Part shown: positions 13,197 to 19,968 of the stretch, piece by piece
Position numbering within the stretch: position 1 is the stretch's first letter
Layout of the letters: each line of letters begins with the position of its first letter
From: DATCMH01 sp036563505
GTDB taxonomy: Bacteria > Pseudomonadota > Alphaproteobacteria > Rhizobiales > Beijerinckiaceae
Assembly: GCA_036563505.1 (NCBI GenBank)
Contig: DATCMH010000003.1
Location: 1 to 19,968, forward strand
Reading direction: 5' to 3'
Length of the DNA: 19,968 bases
Made by a program: the position numbers and the translations under genes
The notes under the pieces: generated by a model
The model's database searches: none
What the model was told of the DNA's origin: nothing
Seen by the model: only the letters and a program-made list of their open reading frames with translations

Positions 13197-15640
13197 CGGG
13201 GCGGCCCTATTCCATTCGCACCCGAATCCTGATCGGGGCCGTGACGCTTCTGTCGCTCATCACGGGCGTGATCGCCCTTCTCGCTTACGGCTTTGCCACC
13301 CGCGCCGCGGACGAGGCCTTCGATCGAGTGCTGGGCGCCGCGGCCCTCTCGATTGCCGACGCCGTTCAGATCGAGGAAGGCGCGGTCACGGTCGACGTTC
13401 CTTACGCGGCGCTCGCCATTCTCGGAACGTCTGGCCCCAATCGCGTCTTCTATCGCGTCGCCGGGCCGAATGGCGCTTTCCTGACCGGCTACTTCGACCT
13501 CGGCTTCGACCGGCCCCGCGCCCGAACGCCCGAACCGGACTTCGTCACAGCCGATTACCGCGGCAGCCCGATCCGCCTCGCCACGGCCGGGCGCTACGTC
13601 TCGACCCTTGGGCTTGAGGGCTTCGCTACGATCCAGGTCGCGGAGACGCTAGAGGCGCGGCAAGCACTCACCCTCCAGCTCTTCCGCAACGCCATGGCCG
13701 CGAACCTGGCGCTGAGCGCCCTGGCGTTGCTCCTTGTTTGGGCGGGGCTGCACTGGGCCTTTGCCCCGTTCCGGGCCCTCGAGGCCGAGCTACGCGACCG
13801 CGCACCGACGGACCTGACCCCGATCCGAACGCCTCTGCCTCGTGAGATCGGTCCTCTGCTCGCAGCCCTGGACGGCTTCATGGGGCGGCTCGCCGGCCTT
13901 CTCGACCGGGTCCGAGGTCTCGCCGCGGATGCAGCACATCAGATCCGCACGCCTCTGGCGTCGCTGCGGGCCCAGGCGGAACTCGCGCTCTCGGAAGCGG
14001 AGCCGCAGGCCGTCCAGCGTCGCCTGCGGCGCGTCCACGCCAATGCCGTCGCTGCGACCCAGGTCGTGAACCAGCTCCTCACCGAGGCCACCCTGGCTCA
14101 CAGGTCGCAGACGCAAGGCCCTGCTCCCGTCGACCTTCTCGAACTAGTGGATGAGGTTCGCGAGCGCCTGGACGAGGCCGCTGTCACGCGACTGAGCATC
14201 GATACGGCAAGGCTCGGCTCCGACGGGGAACCACTCGTGCAAGCTGACGCCTTCGCCTTGCGCGAAATGCTCCTCAACCTCGTCGACAATGCACTAAAAT
14301 ACTCGGACGGCCCCGTCACCGTCGCGCTGTTTCGCGCTGAGCGCGACGTCGGCCTCGCTGTCATGGACGAGGGCCCGGGCATTCCCGCCCTGGAAATCGG
14401 CACGGTCGTCGAGCGCTTCAAGCGGGGCGCGGGCGCGCTCGGGACGGCCGGCTCAGGCCTCGGGCTCAGCATCGCGAAGAGCGCCGTCGAGGCGAGCGGG
14501 GGCAGGTTGACCCTGGCCAACCGGCCCGAAGGCGGACTCACCGTCACGGCGGCCTGGCCGGTCGTCGGCGCGAGACGAACGAGCGCCGCGTCGGCCAGCC
14601 TCGTCGCGGCCGCGGCGTTCGGCTGCCTGGTCGCGCTCTTCGGACCTGGTAGCCGGGCCGACGCGCGCAGCGAGACCTGGCCGGCCCCGGGCGGGGCTGC
14701 CGCAACGCTGCGCGTTGCGGCAGACGGGGAAGTTCCCACCCTGCGCCGCCTCATCCGGGCATTCCAAGCAAAGAACACGTCCGTCACGGTCGAGCTGACG
14801 GAGCAGAACTCGGGCCTCCTCAGTCAAGCCGTCGTCACGGCGGCGGCGGCGGGCGCGGGTCCCGACCTCGTCGTCAGCGCGGCCGTCGATCGACAGGTCA
14901 AGCTCGTCAATGACGGCTTCGCCCGGAGCCATCGCTCCGGCGAAACTGAGCGGCTTCCGCCCTGGGCGCGCTGGCGCGAGGAACTCTTCGCGGCCACCTT
15001 CGAGCCCGTGGTGACGATCTACGACCCGCGCGCCTTCACTGACGACGAGCCGCCTCGCACACGCCTGCGCTTCGCCCAGCTCCTTGAGACCCAGCCAGAG
15101 CGGTTCCGCCGGCGCGTGATCACCTATCACGTCGGTCTCAACGGCATGGGCTACGTCTTCGCCACCTTCGACTCCTTGATCGCGCCGGTGTTCTGGCGCC
15201 TGACCAAGGCCATGGGCGACGCGGAGGTGCAGGTCGCCGCGGAAACATTCGAGATCCTGGGCGCTCTGCAGCGCGGGGAAGCGAGCATCGCCTACAACGT
15301 CGCCGCTTCGGCCGACGTCACCGAAGCGGCCCGCGAGCGCGGCCTTGCTCTGATTGAACCGCAGGACTACCGGCTTGCCGTCCTGCGCACCCTGCTCATC
15401 CCTCGCACGGCGCTCGAACCCGAACTGGCGGCGGCTTTCGTGAATTTCGTCCTGTCGGACGAGGGCCAGGGCCTCATCGGACCCACGGCCCTACGGCGAA
15501 TGGCCGCCGCACGCACTGAGCCCGGACCGAGCGGAACGGTTCACATCATTCCCTTGAGCCCGGCCTCCCTGATCTTCTTGGACGAGCGCAAACGAAATCG
15601 GTTCTTCGACACCTGGATTCAGCTGATGCTCAAGCCGTGA
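13193..15640 (+). CDS. TctE-type sensor histidine kinase fused to a C-terminal periplasmic solute-binding domain (815 aa)
   Basis: The N-terminal half is a TctE-like kinase: membrane helix about 8-30, a periplasmic 2CSK_N-like sensor (about 32-160), second helix about 167-188, HAMP-like linker, H-box AHQIRTPLASL with phospho-acceptor His249, N-box with Asn366 in LVDNALKYS, G1 box DEGPGIP from Asp392, and G2 box GSGLGLS (420-426). The kinase ends near residue 456. The frame continues without a stop into RR followed by a hydrophobic segment (about 465-483) and a signal-like GSRADA. From about 504 to 815 comes a COG1840-like binding domain with GPDLVVSAAVDRQVKLVNDG (556-575) and FVNFVLSDEGQG near the end. 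No ATG or GTG precedes the signal-like segment, so one fusion polypeptide is likely. By topology the C-terminal domain would be periplasmic. Related loci usually encode the binding protein separately. Confidence 0.92.
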   Translation: MTGRPYSIRTRILIGAVTLLSLITGVIALLAYGFATRAADEAFDRVLGAAALSIADAVQIEEGAVTVDVPYAALAILGTSGPNRVFYRVAGPNGAFLTGYFDLGFDRPRARTPEPDFVTADYRGSPIRLATAGRYVSTLGLEGFATIQVAETLEARQALTLQLFRNAMAANLALSALALLLVWAGLHWAFAPFRALEAELRDRAPTDLTPIRTPLPREIGPLLAALDGFMGRLAGLLDRVRGLAADAAHQIRTPLASLRAQAELALSEAEPQAVQRRLRRVHANAVAATQVVNQLLTEATLAHRSQTQGPAPVDLLELVDEVRERLDEAAVTRLSIDTARLGSDGEPLVQADAFALREMLLNLVDNALKYSDGPVTVALFRAERDVGLAVMDEGPGIPALEIGTVVERFKRGAGALGTAGSGLGLSIAKSAVEASGGRLTLANRPEGGLTVTAAWPVVGARRTSAASASLVAAAAFGCLVALFGPGSRADARSETWPAPGGAAATLRVAADGEVPTLRRLIRAFQAKNTSVTVELTEQNSGLLSQAVVTAAAAGAGPDLVVSAAVDRQVKLVNDGFARSHRSGETERLPPWARWREELFAATFEPVVTIYDPRAFTDDEPPRTRLRFAQLLETQPERFRRRVITYHVGLNGMGYVFATFDSLIAPVFWRLTKAMGDAEVQVAAETFEILGALQRGEASIAYNVAASADVTEAARERGLALIEPQDYRLAVLRTLLIPRTALEPELAAAFVNFVLSDEGQGLIGPTALRRMAAARTEPGPSGTVHIIPLSPASLIFLDERKRNRFFDTWIQLMLKP

Positions 15641-15746
15641 GCCTCTCCGGGGAGCTGCTTTGCCCCACCTCCCGGCAGACAGTCTCGCGACCCTTGCCAG
15701 GCTTGTCGACGAGGCGTCGTGGCGCTTGGGTTCAACGCTTCGCTCG

Positions 15747-15761
15747 GCCGTTCGGAACGGC
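15747..15761. repeat. Short perfect inverted repeat
   Basis: GCCGTT and AACGGC flank a 3-nt CGG loop. It lies about 107 bp past the kinase fusion stop and has no T-tract. It could be a hairpin in the 3' untranslated region or chance in GC-rich DNA. The rest of 15641-15923 shows no gene with a ribosome-binding site. Confidence 0.3.
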
Positions 15762-15923
15762 TCCGGCCTAGATGCGTTGCACTCGCGGCTCAGCCAAGGG
15801 GCGTCACGTGAACGGTCGGAGCGGTGCCCGCCCTCCGGCCGTTTGCGCCCATTTGGAACGTCGCTTGCTGGCCGCCGTTGACGATGCGGACCGCAGTTCT
15901 GCCCCCACATGCGGCTCCCCTTC

Positions 15924-15945
15924 AAGGCGGCTTCGGCCGCCTTTT
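15924..15945 (+). terminator. Rho-independent terminator with cUUCGg tetraloop
   Basis: A perfect 8-bp stem AAGGCGGC (15924-15931) and GCCGCCTT (15936-15943) closes a TTCG loop with a C-G closing pair, the very stable cUUCGg tetraloop. The T-run at 15942-15945 is short (four T). It is 284 nt beyond the kinase fusion stop and can end that rightward transcript. It also lies only 18 nt ahead of the next small reading frame, so that frame needs its own start or some read-through. Confidence 0.7.
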
Positions 15946-15963
15946 CCATTTGGAAGGATCGGC

Positions 15964-16218
15964 ATGGGCGACACGCCAACGGTCGCGCGCAAGAATAACA
16001 GGCGCGCTACGAACGAGCTTGCCGAGACGCGCCGCTGGTCCGATCACCTCGCCGGGACGGCGGGGGGCGCTGGCCCGCCGCGGGCTATTACGGCCTGGCA
16101 GTGCGTGTGCGGCTGGACGGGAGCCACGAAAGACCTGCGCTTCGTTGGTCATGCCCTGAGCTGCCCGCAATGCCTTGCCCTTGATGGACCAAGGCCGCTG
16201 CGAGCCGTCGAGGCCTGA
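15964..16218 (+). CDS. Small putative zinc-ribbon protein (84 aa), hypothetical
   Basis: I do not recognise this protein. The first 40 residues are charged and polar. The C-terminal half has WQCVCGW (45-51), His63 and CPQC (67-70), giving a CxC...CPxC set that could hold one zinc ion. The ATG at 15964 is preceded by GGAAGGAT about 6 nt upstream, a good ribosome-binding site. The open frame extends further upstream (to 15772), but that part runs across the terminator hairpin and has no such signal. It starts 18 nt after the terminator, so its promoter may overlap the hairpin or depend on read-through. A role in nucleic-acid or protein binding would be a guess. Confidence 0.55.
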   Translation: MGDTPTVARKNNRRATNELAETRRWSDHLAGTAGGAGPPRAITAWQCVCGWTGATKDLRFVGHALSCPQCLALDGPRPLRAVEA

Positions 16219-16749
16219 CCGAAGGCGGCCCGCCCGATTGCCACCCACGGCGGGAGCACTTCGGATGGTCCAGGGCAGCCGGAGGTAAGGGATCTACCCC
16301 ATCTGAACACAAACCCGGCCGACACTTAGGCACTTGTGGCGGGGCTGATGCTGAGACGCCAGATCATGGCCATGCTGGCGCGCTAGGCGCTTGCACCCTC
16401 TTGGGATCGGCCAGCACGCAATGGCAGCGGCACAGCAGGACAAGCGGCAGCATCACGCGCTCGTACCGCGGCGACCGGCGCAAACACCGATCGTTGTACA
16501 TCTGCCATCGTGTGCTTTCGGGCAGGTCGGTGCCGTTCGCCCCTGGCACAAGCCGGAGCGAGTTCGAGTGGCCCCTGTCGGCCTTCATCCTGACTATGAA
16601 GCTGCTGCCTCAGCCCAAGAAGGAGGTCGTCGCGAAGTCGCTCGATCCTTCGGGCTGACGCGATCACCCAGCGCTTCTGACGAGACTATCGGTCAGAAGG
16701 TCCGGGCCTTGCAGGACCGAACTCTCGCCCCCTTGATGACGCGGATGGT
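16219..16749. other. 531-bp region without a convincing gene
   Basis: Several overlapping frames of 74-136 codons exist on both strands, but none has a good ribosome-binding site, a recognisable motif or a protein-like composition. The right end holds two consecutive inverted repeats listed separately. The remainder may be decayed sequence or untranslated DNA between the small rightward gene and the leftward hydrolase gene, which converge here. Confidence 0.5.
16675..16718 (-). terminator. Two adjacent stem-loops downstream of the hydrolase gene
   Basis: TTCTGAC (16675-16681) pairs with GTCAGAA (16692-16698) around a 10-nt loop. GGTCC (16699-16703) pairs with GGACC (16714-16718), also around a 10-nt loop. 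They abut each other 32 bp past the hydrolase stop, where a 3' end would be expected. No clear T-tract follows on the minus strand, so termination or transcript protection is only suggested. Confidence 0.35.
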
Positions 16750-17853
16750 TCAGGCGCTCTGCGCGTTGGCATGCTTCCCCGGCGTCGGCCGCGTTTGCTG
16801 ACCCGAACGCCGCTCCGATCTTGGCTTGGCCCCCCTTTCGATCGCTGAGACCACCTCGTCCGGAGCGAGGTGGTGCACCATGTGGCCCAGTCCGGGCAGC
16901 ACGATCAGCTCGCTATGGGGCAGCTCGCGGTGCAGGCGCTCCGATTGGCGGCCGAAGTCCGCGATCTGGTCGTCGGCCCCTGTGATCATCGTCACGGGCA
17001 TGTGCAGCTCGTGGTAATGGTGCTGCAACTCGGTGACCGTCGGCGTCATGAGAGCGGCGTCCTCCGCCGCGGCGCGCAATTGCTGAGGCCGGAGCATCAT
17101 CGCCTTGGGGAAGCGCTCGTCGAAGCTCCGGGTCACCTTGGCAGGCGCAAACATCTGCTTCACGAGTGCCGGCAGGATGGCCCGAGCGACCAGCGGCGAG
17201 ACCGTGTAGCGCATCGCGTCCCCAACCACTGGGATCGCTGGTGGCGAGAACAGGAAGGTGTCGGCGCGCAGCGTCGGGTAGTAGTAGCCGGAGGCGAGTA
17301 CGAGACTGCGGACCAGGTCCGGGCTCTCCAGCGCGAGAGCGACGGCGACCAGCGTGCCCCACGAGTGCCCCATCACGGTGGCCTGTGTCACCCCAAGCTG
17401 CTTGAGCGCTGCCTTGAACAGGGTGGCGTGGGCACGAGGCGTCCAGAAGCCCCGGGGCCTGCTGCTGTAACCGTAGCCTGGTCGGTCGATGACGATGACC
17501 CGGTGCCGAGCCGCAAGCCGGTCCACAAGGCCGCTCACCACGAAGTCCTGGATCATCGTGCCGTTGCCATGGATCAGCACGACCGGAGACCCCTGGCCGC
17601 GTTCGAGGTAGTGCAATCGCACTCCGTCAACGGTCAGAAAGCGTCCGATGGGCGGGGTCTCGCGTTCGGCTTCGGCGGTGCGCTTGCGATTGTAGAGAAC
17701 GGCAACGCCAGCGACGGCCGCGCAGCCGGCGAGAACCGGTGCAAGCCAACCCCAGCGGCTGGGCGAGAAGTCCTTCCGTCCCCCGTCGATGAGGGGTTGG
17801 TGCCGGCCCTGAAGGCGCGCAGTCGCGTCAGCTCTCGTCTCCCGGTGGGACAT
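16750..17853 (-). CDS. Membrane-anchored alpha/beta hydrolase (367 aa)
   Basis: This is a hydrolase of the alpha/beta fold; the substrate (ester, lactone, epoxide or haloalkane-like) is not predictable. After a polar N-terminus, residues 35-54 form one hydrophobic segment followed by NRKR, so the enzyme is probably anchored with the catalytic domain (about 70-345) on one face of the membrane or exported. The oxyanion motif HGNGTM begins at 95, the nucleophile elbow GHSWG has Ser164, the acid is probably Asp295 in TGADDQ, and His324 in GLGHMVHH completes the triad. ATG 17853 is preceded by GGAA about 7 nt upstream; the open frame continues upstream, but those residues do not look family-like. 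The 139-bp gap to the upstream amidotransferase gene leaves co-transcription uncertain. It is unrelated to the transporter operon by sequence. Confidence 0.9.
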   Translation of the reverse strand: MSHRETRADATARLQGRHQPLIDGGRKDFSPSRWGWLAPVLAGCAAVAGVAVLYNRKRTAEAERETPPIGRFLTVDGVRLHYLERGQGSPVVLIHGNGTMIQDFVVSGLVDRLAARHRVIVIDRPGYGYSSRPRGFWTPRAHATLFKAALKQLGVTQATVMGHSWGTLVAVALALESPDLVRSLVLASGYYYPTLRADTFLFSPPAIPVVGDAMRYTVSPLVARAILPALVKQMFAPAKVTRSFDERFPKAMMLRPQQLRAAAEDAALMTPTVTELQHHYHELHMPVTMITGADDQIADFGRQSERLHRELPHSELIVLPGLGHMVHHLAPDEVVSAIERGAKPRSERRSGQQTRPTPGKHANAQSA

Positions 17854-17992
17854 GCGCTCGTTCCGTATGTACTGAGCAGGGAGAACGCGCGGCCGACGCA
17901 ATGGTTGCTGCACTGCACAAAAGCCGGAGCGTGGAAGCTTGTGATCCCCAGAAGTGCCGGGCCGCTGGCTCACGCAGTCTATCGGGGTCCTT

Positions 17993-18850
17993 TTAGATCC
18001 TGCCCCGGTTTGACCGAGTCGGGCCGACAAGGTGCTCGACGAAGTTGCGCAGCTCGGCGGTGCGCCGGCGAGCATCGGTGACCTCCTCGTCGAGGCCCAA
18101 GCGCCAAGCGAGATCGCGCCGGTGTGGCTCGCGATGCAGAGCCTCGATGTGGGCGACGTAGCTTGCGAGATCGTCCTTGGACCGGGCAAGGCCGTCCTCG
18201 ACGAGGTCGTCCGCTTGGCGTTGCAGGGCCCCGGCCACTTCGTCCAGGCTGATCTCGGGGTGGTACTGCACGCCCCAGAACACCCCGGCCCCGTGCCGGA
18301 TTTCGGCGGCCTGCACCGGCGTCAGCCGGTTGCTCGCAAGCAGGCGGCTATCGTCAGGCAGATGCTCGACCTCGTCGGTGTGCACCGCCGGCGCGTCGAA
18401 GGACGCGGGCCGGCCCCGCAGCAGAGGATGGCTCGCGCCGGCGACCGTGGGCGTGATGCGGCGGGCAAAGCCGGCCTCCCGGCCCCTCGCCCCCGGGCGC
18501 ACTCGGCCTCCGGCCGCGACGGTGGCGAGCTGGAGCCCCGCGCACGAGCCGAACGACGGCGTGCCGGACGCGAAGATGGCCTGCATGAAGCCCACCTCCC
18601 GTCTGGTCTCCGGGGTCTCCTGATACAGGTGCAGCGGTGACCCCGTGAGGAACACGGCATCGTAGCCAGCGAGCGCCTCGCCGCTCGGCAGGTCGGCTCC
18701 CGCGTCCGCTGGCTTGACTCGGGTGCAACAGGCGCCGGGGACGAGTGTCGCCAGCAGGTCGAGATAGGTCTCGCCCGAGGAGCGACCCACGCTCACACGG
18801 CGCTTCTGGCGCGCCTCCGGTGGCTCGCTCTCGGCGATGAGAAAGCGCAT
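17993..18850 (-). CDS. Class I glutamine amidotransferase-like protein (285 aa)
   Basis: This belongs to the GMP-synthase-type (GuaA N-terminal-like) amidotransferases that hydrolyse glutamine or related gamma-glutamyl compounds. The nucleophile elbow GSCAGLQ has Cys103, and WGVQYHPEIS supplies His197 and Glu199, so the triad is complete. The opening RFLIAESEPPEAR and VGRSSGETYLDLL are typical of stand-alone members of this family, which often act on glutamine, gamma-glutamyl amines or as uncharacterised proteins. A C-terminal helical region (about 205-280) is Arg/Asp-rich. I chose ATG 18850, which begins the conserved first strand and has GGAATGAG upstream; an in-frame ATG at 18862 would add four residues but is preceded only by a pyrimidine-rich stretch. 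No synthase partner lies nearby, so its true substrate is unknown. Confidence 0.9.
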   Translation of the reverse strand: MRFLIAESEPPEARQKRRVSVGRSSGETYLDLLATLVPGACCTRVKPADAGADLPSGEALAGYDAVFLTGSPLHLYQETPETRREVGFMQAIFASGTPSFGSCAGLQLATVAAGGRVRPGARGREAGFARRITPTVAGASHPLLRGRPASFDAPAVHTDEVEHLPDDSRLLASNRLTPVQAAEIRHGAGVFWGVQYHPEISLDEVAGALQRQADDLVEDGLARSKDDLASYVAHIEALHREPHRRDLAWRLGLDEEVTDARRRTAELRNFVEHLVGPTRSNRGRI

Positions 18851-18925
18851 GGCTGCGCTCATTCCGGGGAGGTCGCCGGGGGCATCGGCCTTGGCAATTC
18901 GTGCTCGTCGACGAGGTTGATACAG

Positions 18926-19228
18926 CTATAAGGCCTTGGGCAACACCGCTCTGTCGACAGCCTGCTGGATCACCCGTCGAAGGCCGTCGATATCCACGCT
19001 GCCCGTGGCTCCGTTCCCCTTGACCCTTAGGCCGTCGTCATCGCGATCACTCTTGCGTACAGCGATACGGACCAGGGTCGGCCGGCCTGGGAAGGCATCC
19101 ATCACTGCTCGCCGTACCTCATCGAACAGCCGTCCGGACCGTGCGTCGTGCGTCAGAAGGTTCGGCTTTACGCCTGCACGCTCAAGACAAGGCCTGGCAT
19201 TCCAGAATACTTCGACGACGTCGATCAC
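18926..19228 (-). CDS. Hypothetical protein, 100 aa, weak support
   Basis: This is an open frame from GTG 19228 with a protein-like composition and a helical second half (DEVRRAVMDAFPGRP, LRRVIQQAVDRAV). I do not recognise a family. No clear ribosome-binding site precedes the GTG, and third-position GC is lower than in the surrounding strong genes. It is upstream of the amidotransferase on the same strand, with 75 bp between them. It could be a short real gene, the remnant of a longer one, or a chance frame. Confidence 0.35.
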   Translation of the reverse strand: MIDVVEVFWNARPCLERAGVKPNLLTHDARSGRLFDEVRRAVMDAFPGRPTLVRIAVRKSDRDDDGLRVKGNGATGSVDIDGLRRVIQQAVDRAVLPKAL

Positions 19229-19968
19229 GGCAGACCTCGAGGTGCAGGGGACGGACCCTAACGCCTGTCGCCGCGCTGGGTTCGGTCCGTCTGCCTGAAC
19301 GCGATGTCTGCTCCCTGCGCGCCGCGGCTCTGCCCGTTGTGTTCAACCATTCCTTCAACTTGCATGCGTCGTTCATCGTGATCGCCGTCGCCCAAACACT
19401 GCGCAGGCGTGCATCGGTGGCTGAACACCCGCGTCGAGCTGAGCTGGCCTGCCCTCCGGCTCATGCTCGAAGGTGCATGTAGGTGGCCTCAACCGTGAAC
19501 AGGCTGACGCTGGCGATCTTGCGCACCAGAGGCGAGATGTCGGCCGGCATCGTCGTGGCAGCGTCCTTTACTATCTGGTACCGTGACCGTGCAGGTCAGG
19601 CTGGATGCAGCGCCTTGTCTCGGGCGTGGCACGCTCGTGCAGGTGCCACTCGACGACTCGCCGCAGGGCGTTGACAACCGGGCCATGTACCCGGGCGCGC
19701 GGTTGGACTCTCCGAAGCTGAACCCGTTCATGTCGGCGCTTGAGGCGAAACTGCGGGCGGACGAACGATTGCGTTAGCGCGACGGTCCGCGGGTCGGTTT
19801 GTGAGGACGGCCACCCGTCGGACCGATGACCGCTTTCAGCGCACAGTGGCCGCGCCGTGTTCTGGCCCGGAGCAGCCCGGCAGCGTTCGCGGCCCACAGA
19901 GCGGTCGCTGGCCTTCGACGAGCGCGTGGGTCGTCTCAGCCTCGGCGCGCGGCCCGGTTCTGACCTGT
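19229..19968. other. 740-bp right edge without a convincing gene
   Basis: Frames of 63-113 codons overlap on both strands, without convincing ribosome-binding sites or known motifs. The most protein-like stretch is on the minus strand at 19461-19580, where one frame reads RYQIVKDAATTMPADISPL and on to EATYMHLRA before its stop. A different minus frame just upstream (about 19571-19690) also looks protein-like, which raises the possibility of a broken gene. No insertion-sequence ends, tRNA or origin was seen. Confidence 0.4.

Noticed and set aside
14500..14700. A separate binding-protein gene starting inside the kinase frame
   Set aside because: No in-frame ATG or GTG with a ribosome-binding site precedes the signal-like segment; only a poorly placed TTG near 14507 was found. 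A fusion protein fits better.
17854..17992. Promoter for the hydrolase gene in the 139-bp gap
   Set aside because: No -35/-10 pair of convincing quality was found, and the open frame through the gap does not resemble the hydrolase family.
1..19968. CRISPR arrays, tRNA or rRNA genes, insertion-sequence ends, phage genes
   Set aside because: No regularly spaced repeats, cloverleaf candidates, transposase or phage motifs were seen when reading both strands.

Overview
The window is GC-rich, with strong GC preference at third codon positions, Shine-Dalgarno sequences of the GGAGG type and many 4-nt ATGA/GTGA gene overlaps. With a TctD/TctE-type two-component pair and FbpB/AfuB-style fused permeases, this suggests an alphaproteobacterium, probably Hyphomicrobiales (Methylobacterium/Bosea-like). 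The genus is a guess; there is no rRNA or housekeeping marker here.

Layout: (1) Positions 1-12416, all on the minus strand, form what looks like one long polycistron read leftwards from 12416. It starts with a phosphonate-type ABC importer (phnD, phnC and two phnE permeases). A Nudix-family protein with a degenerate Nudix box follows. Then come two successive binding protein / fused two-domain permease / ATPase sets of the iron/2-aminoethylphosphonate/polyamine-like class (COG1840-type binding proteins). The last ATPase runs off the left edge. The largest gaps are 65, 40 and 37 bp; most other junctions overlap. (2) Positions 12417-12518 are a 102-bp divergent intergenic region. It carries an 11-bp-period direct repeat, CTGTCA-N5-CTGTCA, which fits a Pho box or another OmpR-family operator. 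(3) Positions 12519-15640 on the plus strand encode an OmpR-family response regulator. Overlapping it by ATGA is an 815-residue sensor kinase of the TctE type whose kinase core is fused, through an extra membrane segment, to an entire C-terminal solute-binding-protein-like domain. (4) Positions 15641-16749 are sparse: a strong cUUCGg-loop terminator, a small CxC...CPxC putative zinc-ribbon protein, and about 530 bp with no convincing gene. (5) Positions 16750-18850, minus strand, hold a membrane-anchored alpha/beta hydrolase and a class I glutamine amidotransferase. (6) The right-hand 1.1 kb holds only weak short reading frames and may be decayed sequence.

Working model (inference): the kinase-binding protein fusion would display a ligand-binding module in the periplasm. 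It would signal to the adjacent regulator, which binds the direct repeat between the two transcription units and controls three ABC importers for phosphorus-containing or related solutes. No C-P lyase, phosphonatase or AEP transaminase gene lies in the window, so the fate of any imported phosphonate cannot be read here. The strongest candidates for something undescribed are the kinase-binding protein fusion and its pairing with a three-importer operon that includes a degenerate Nudix protein.
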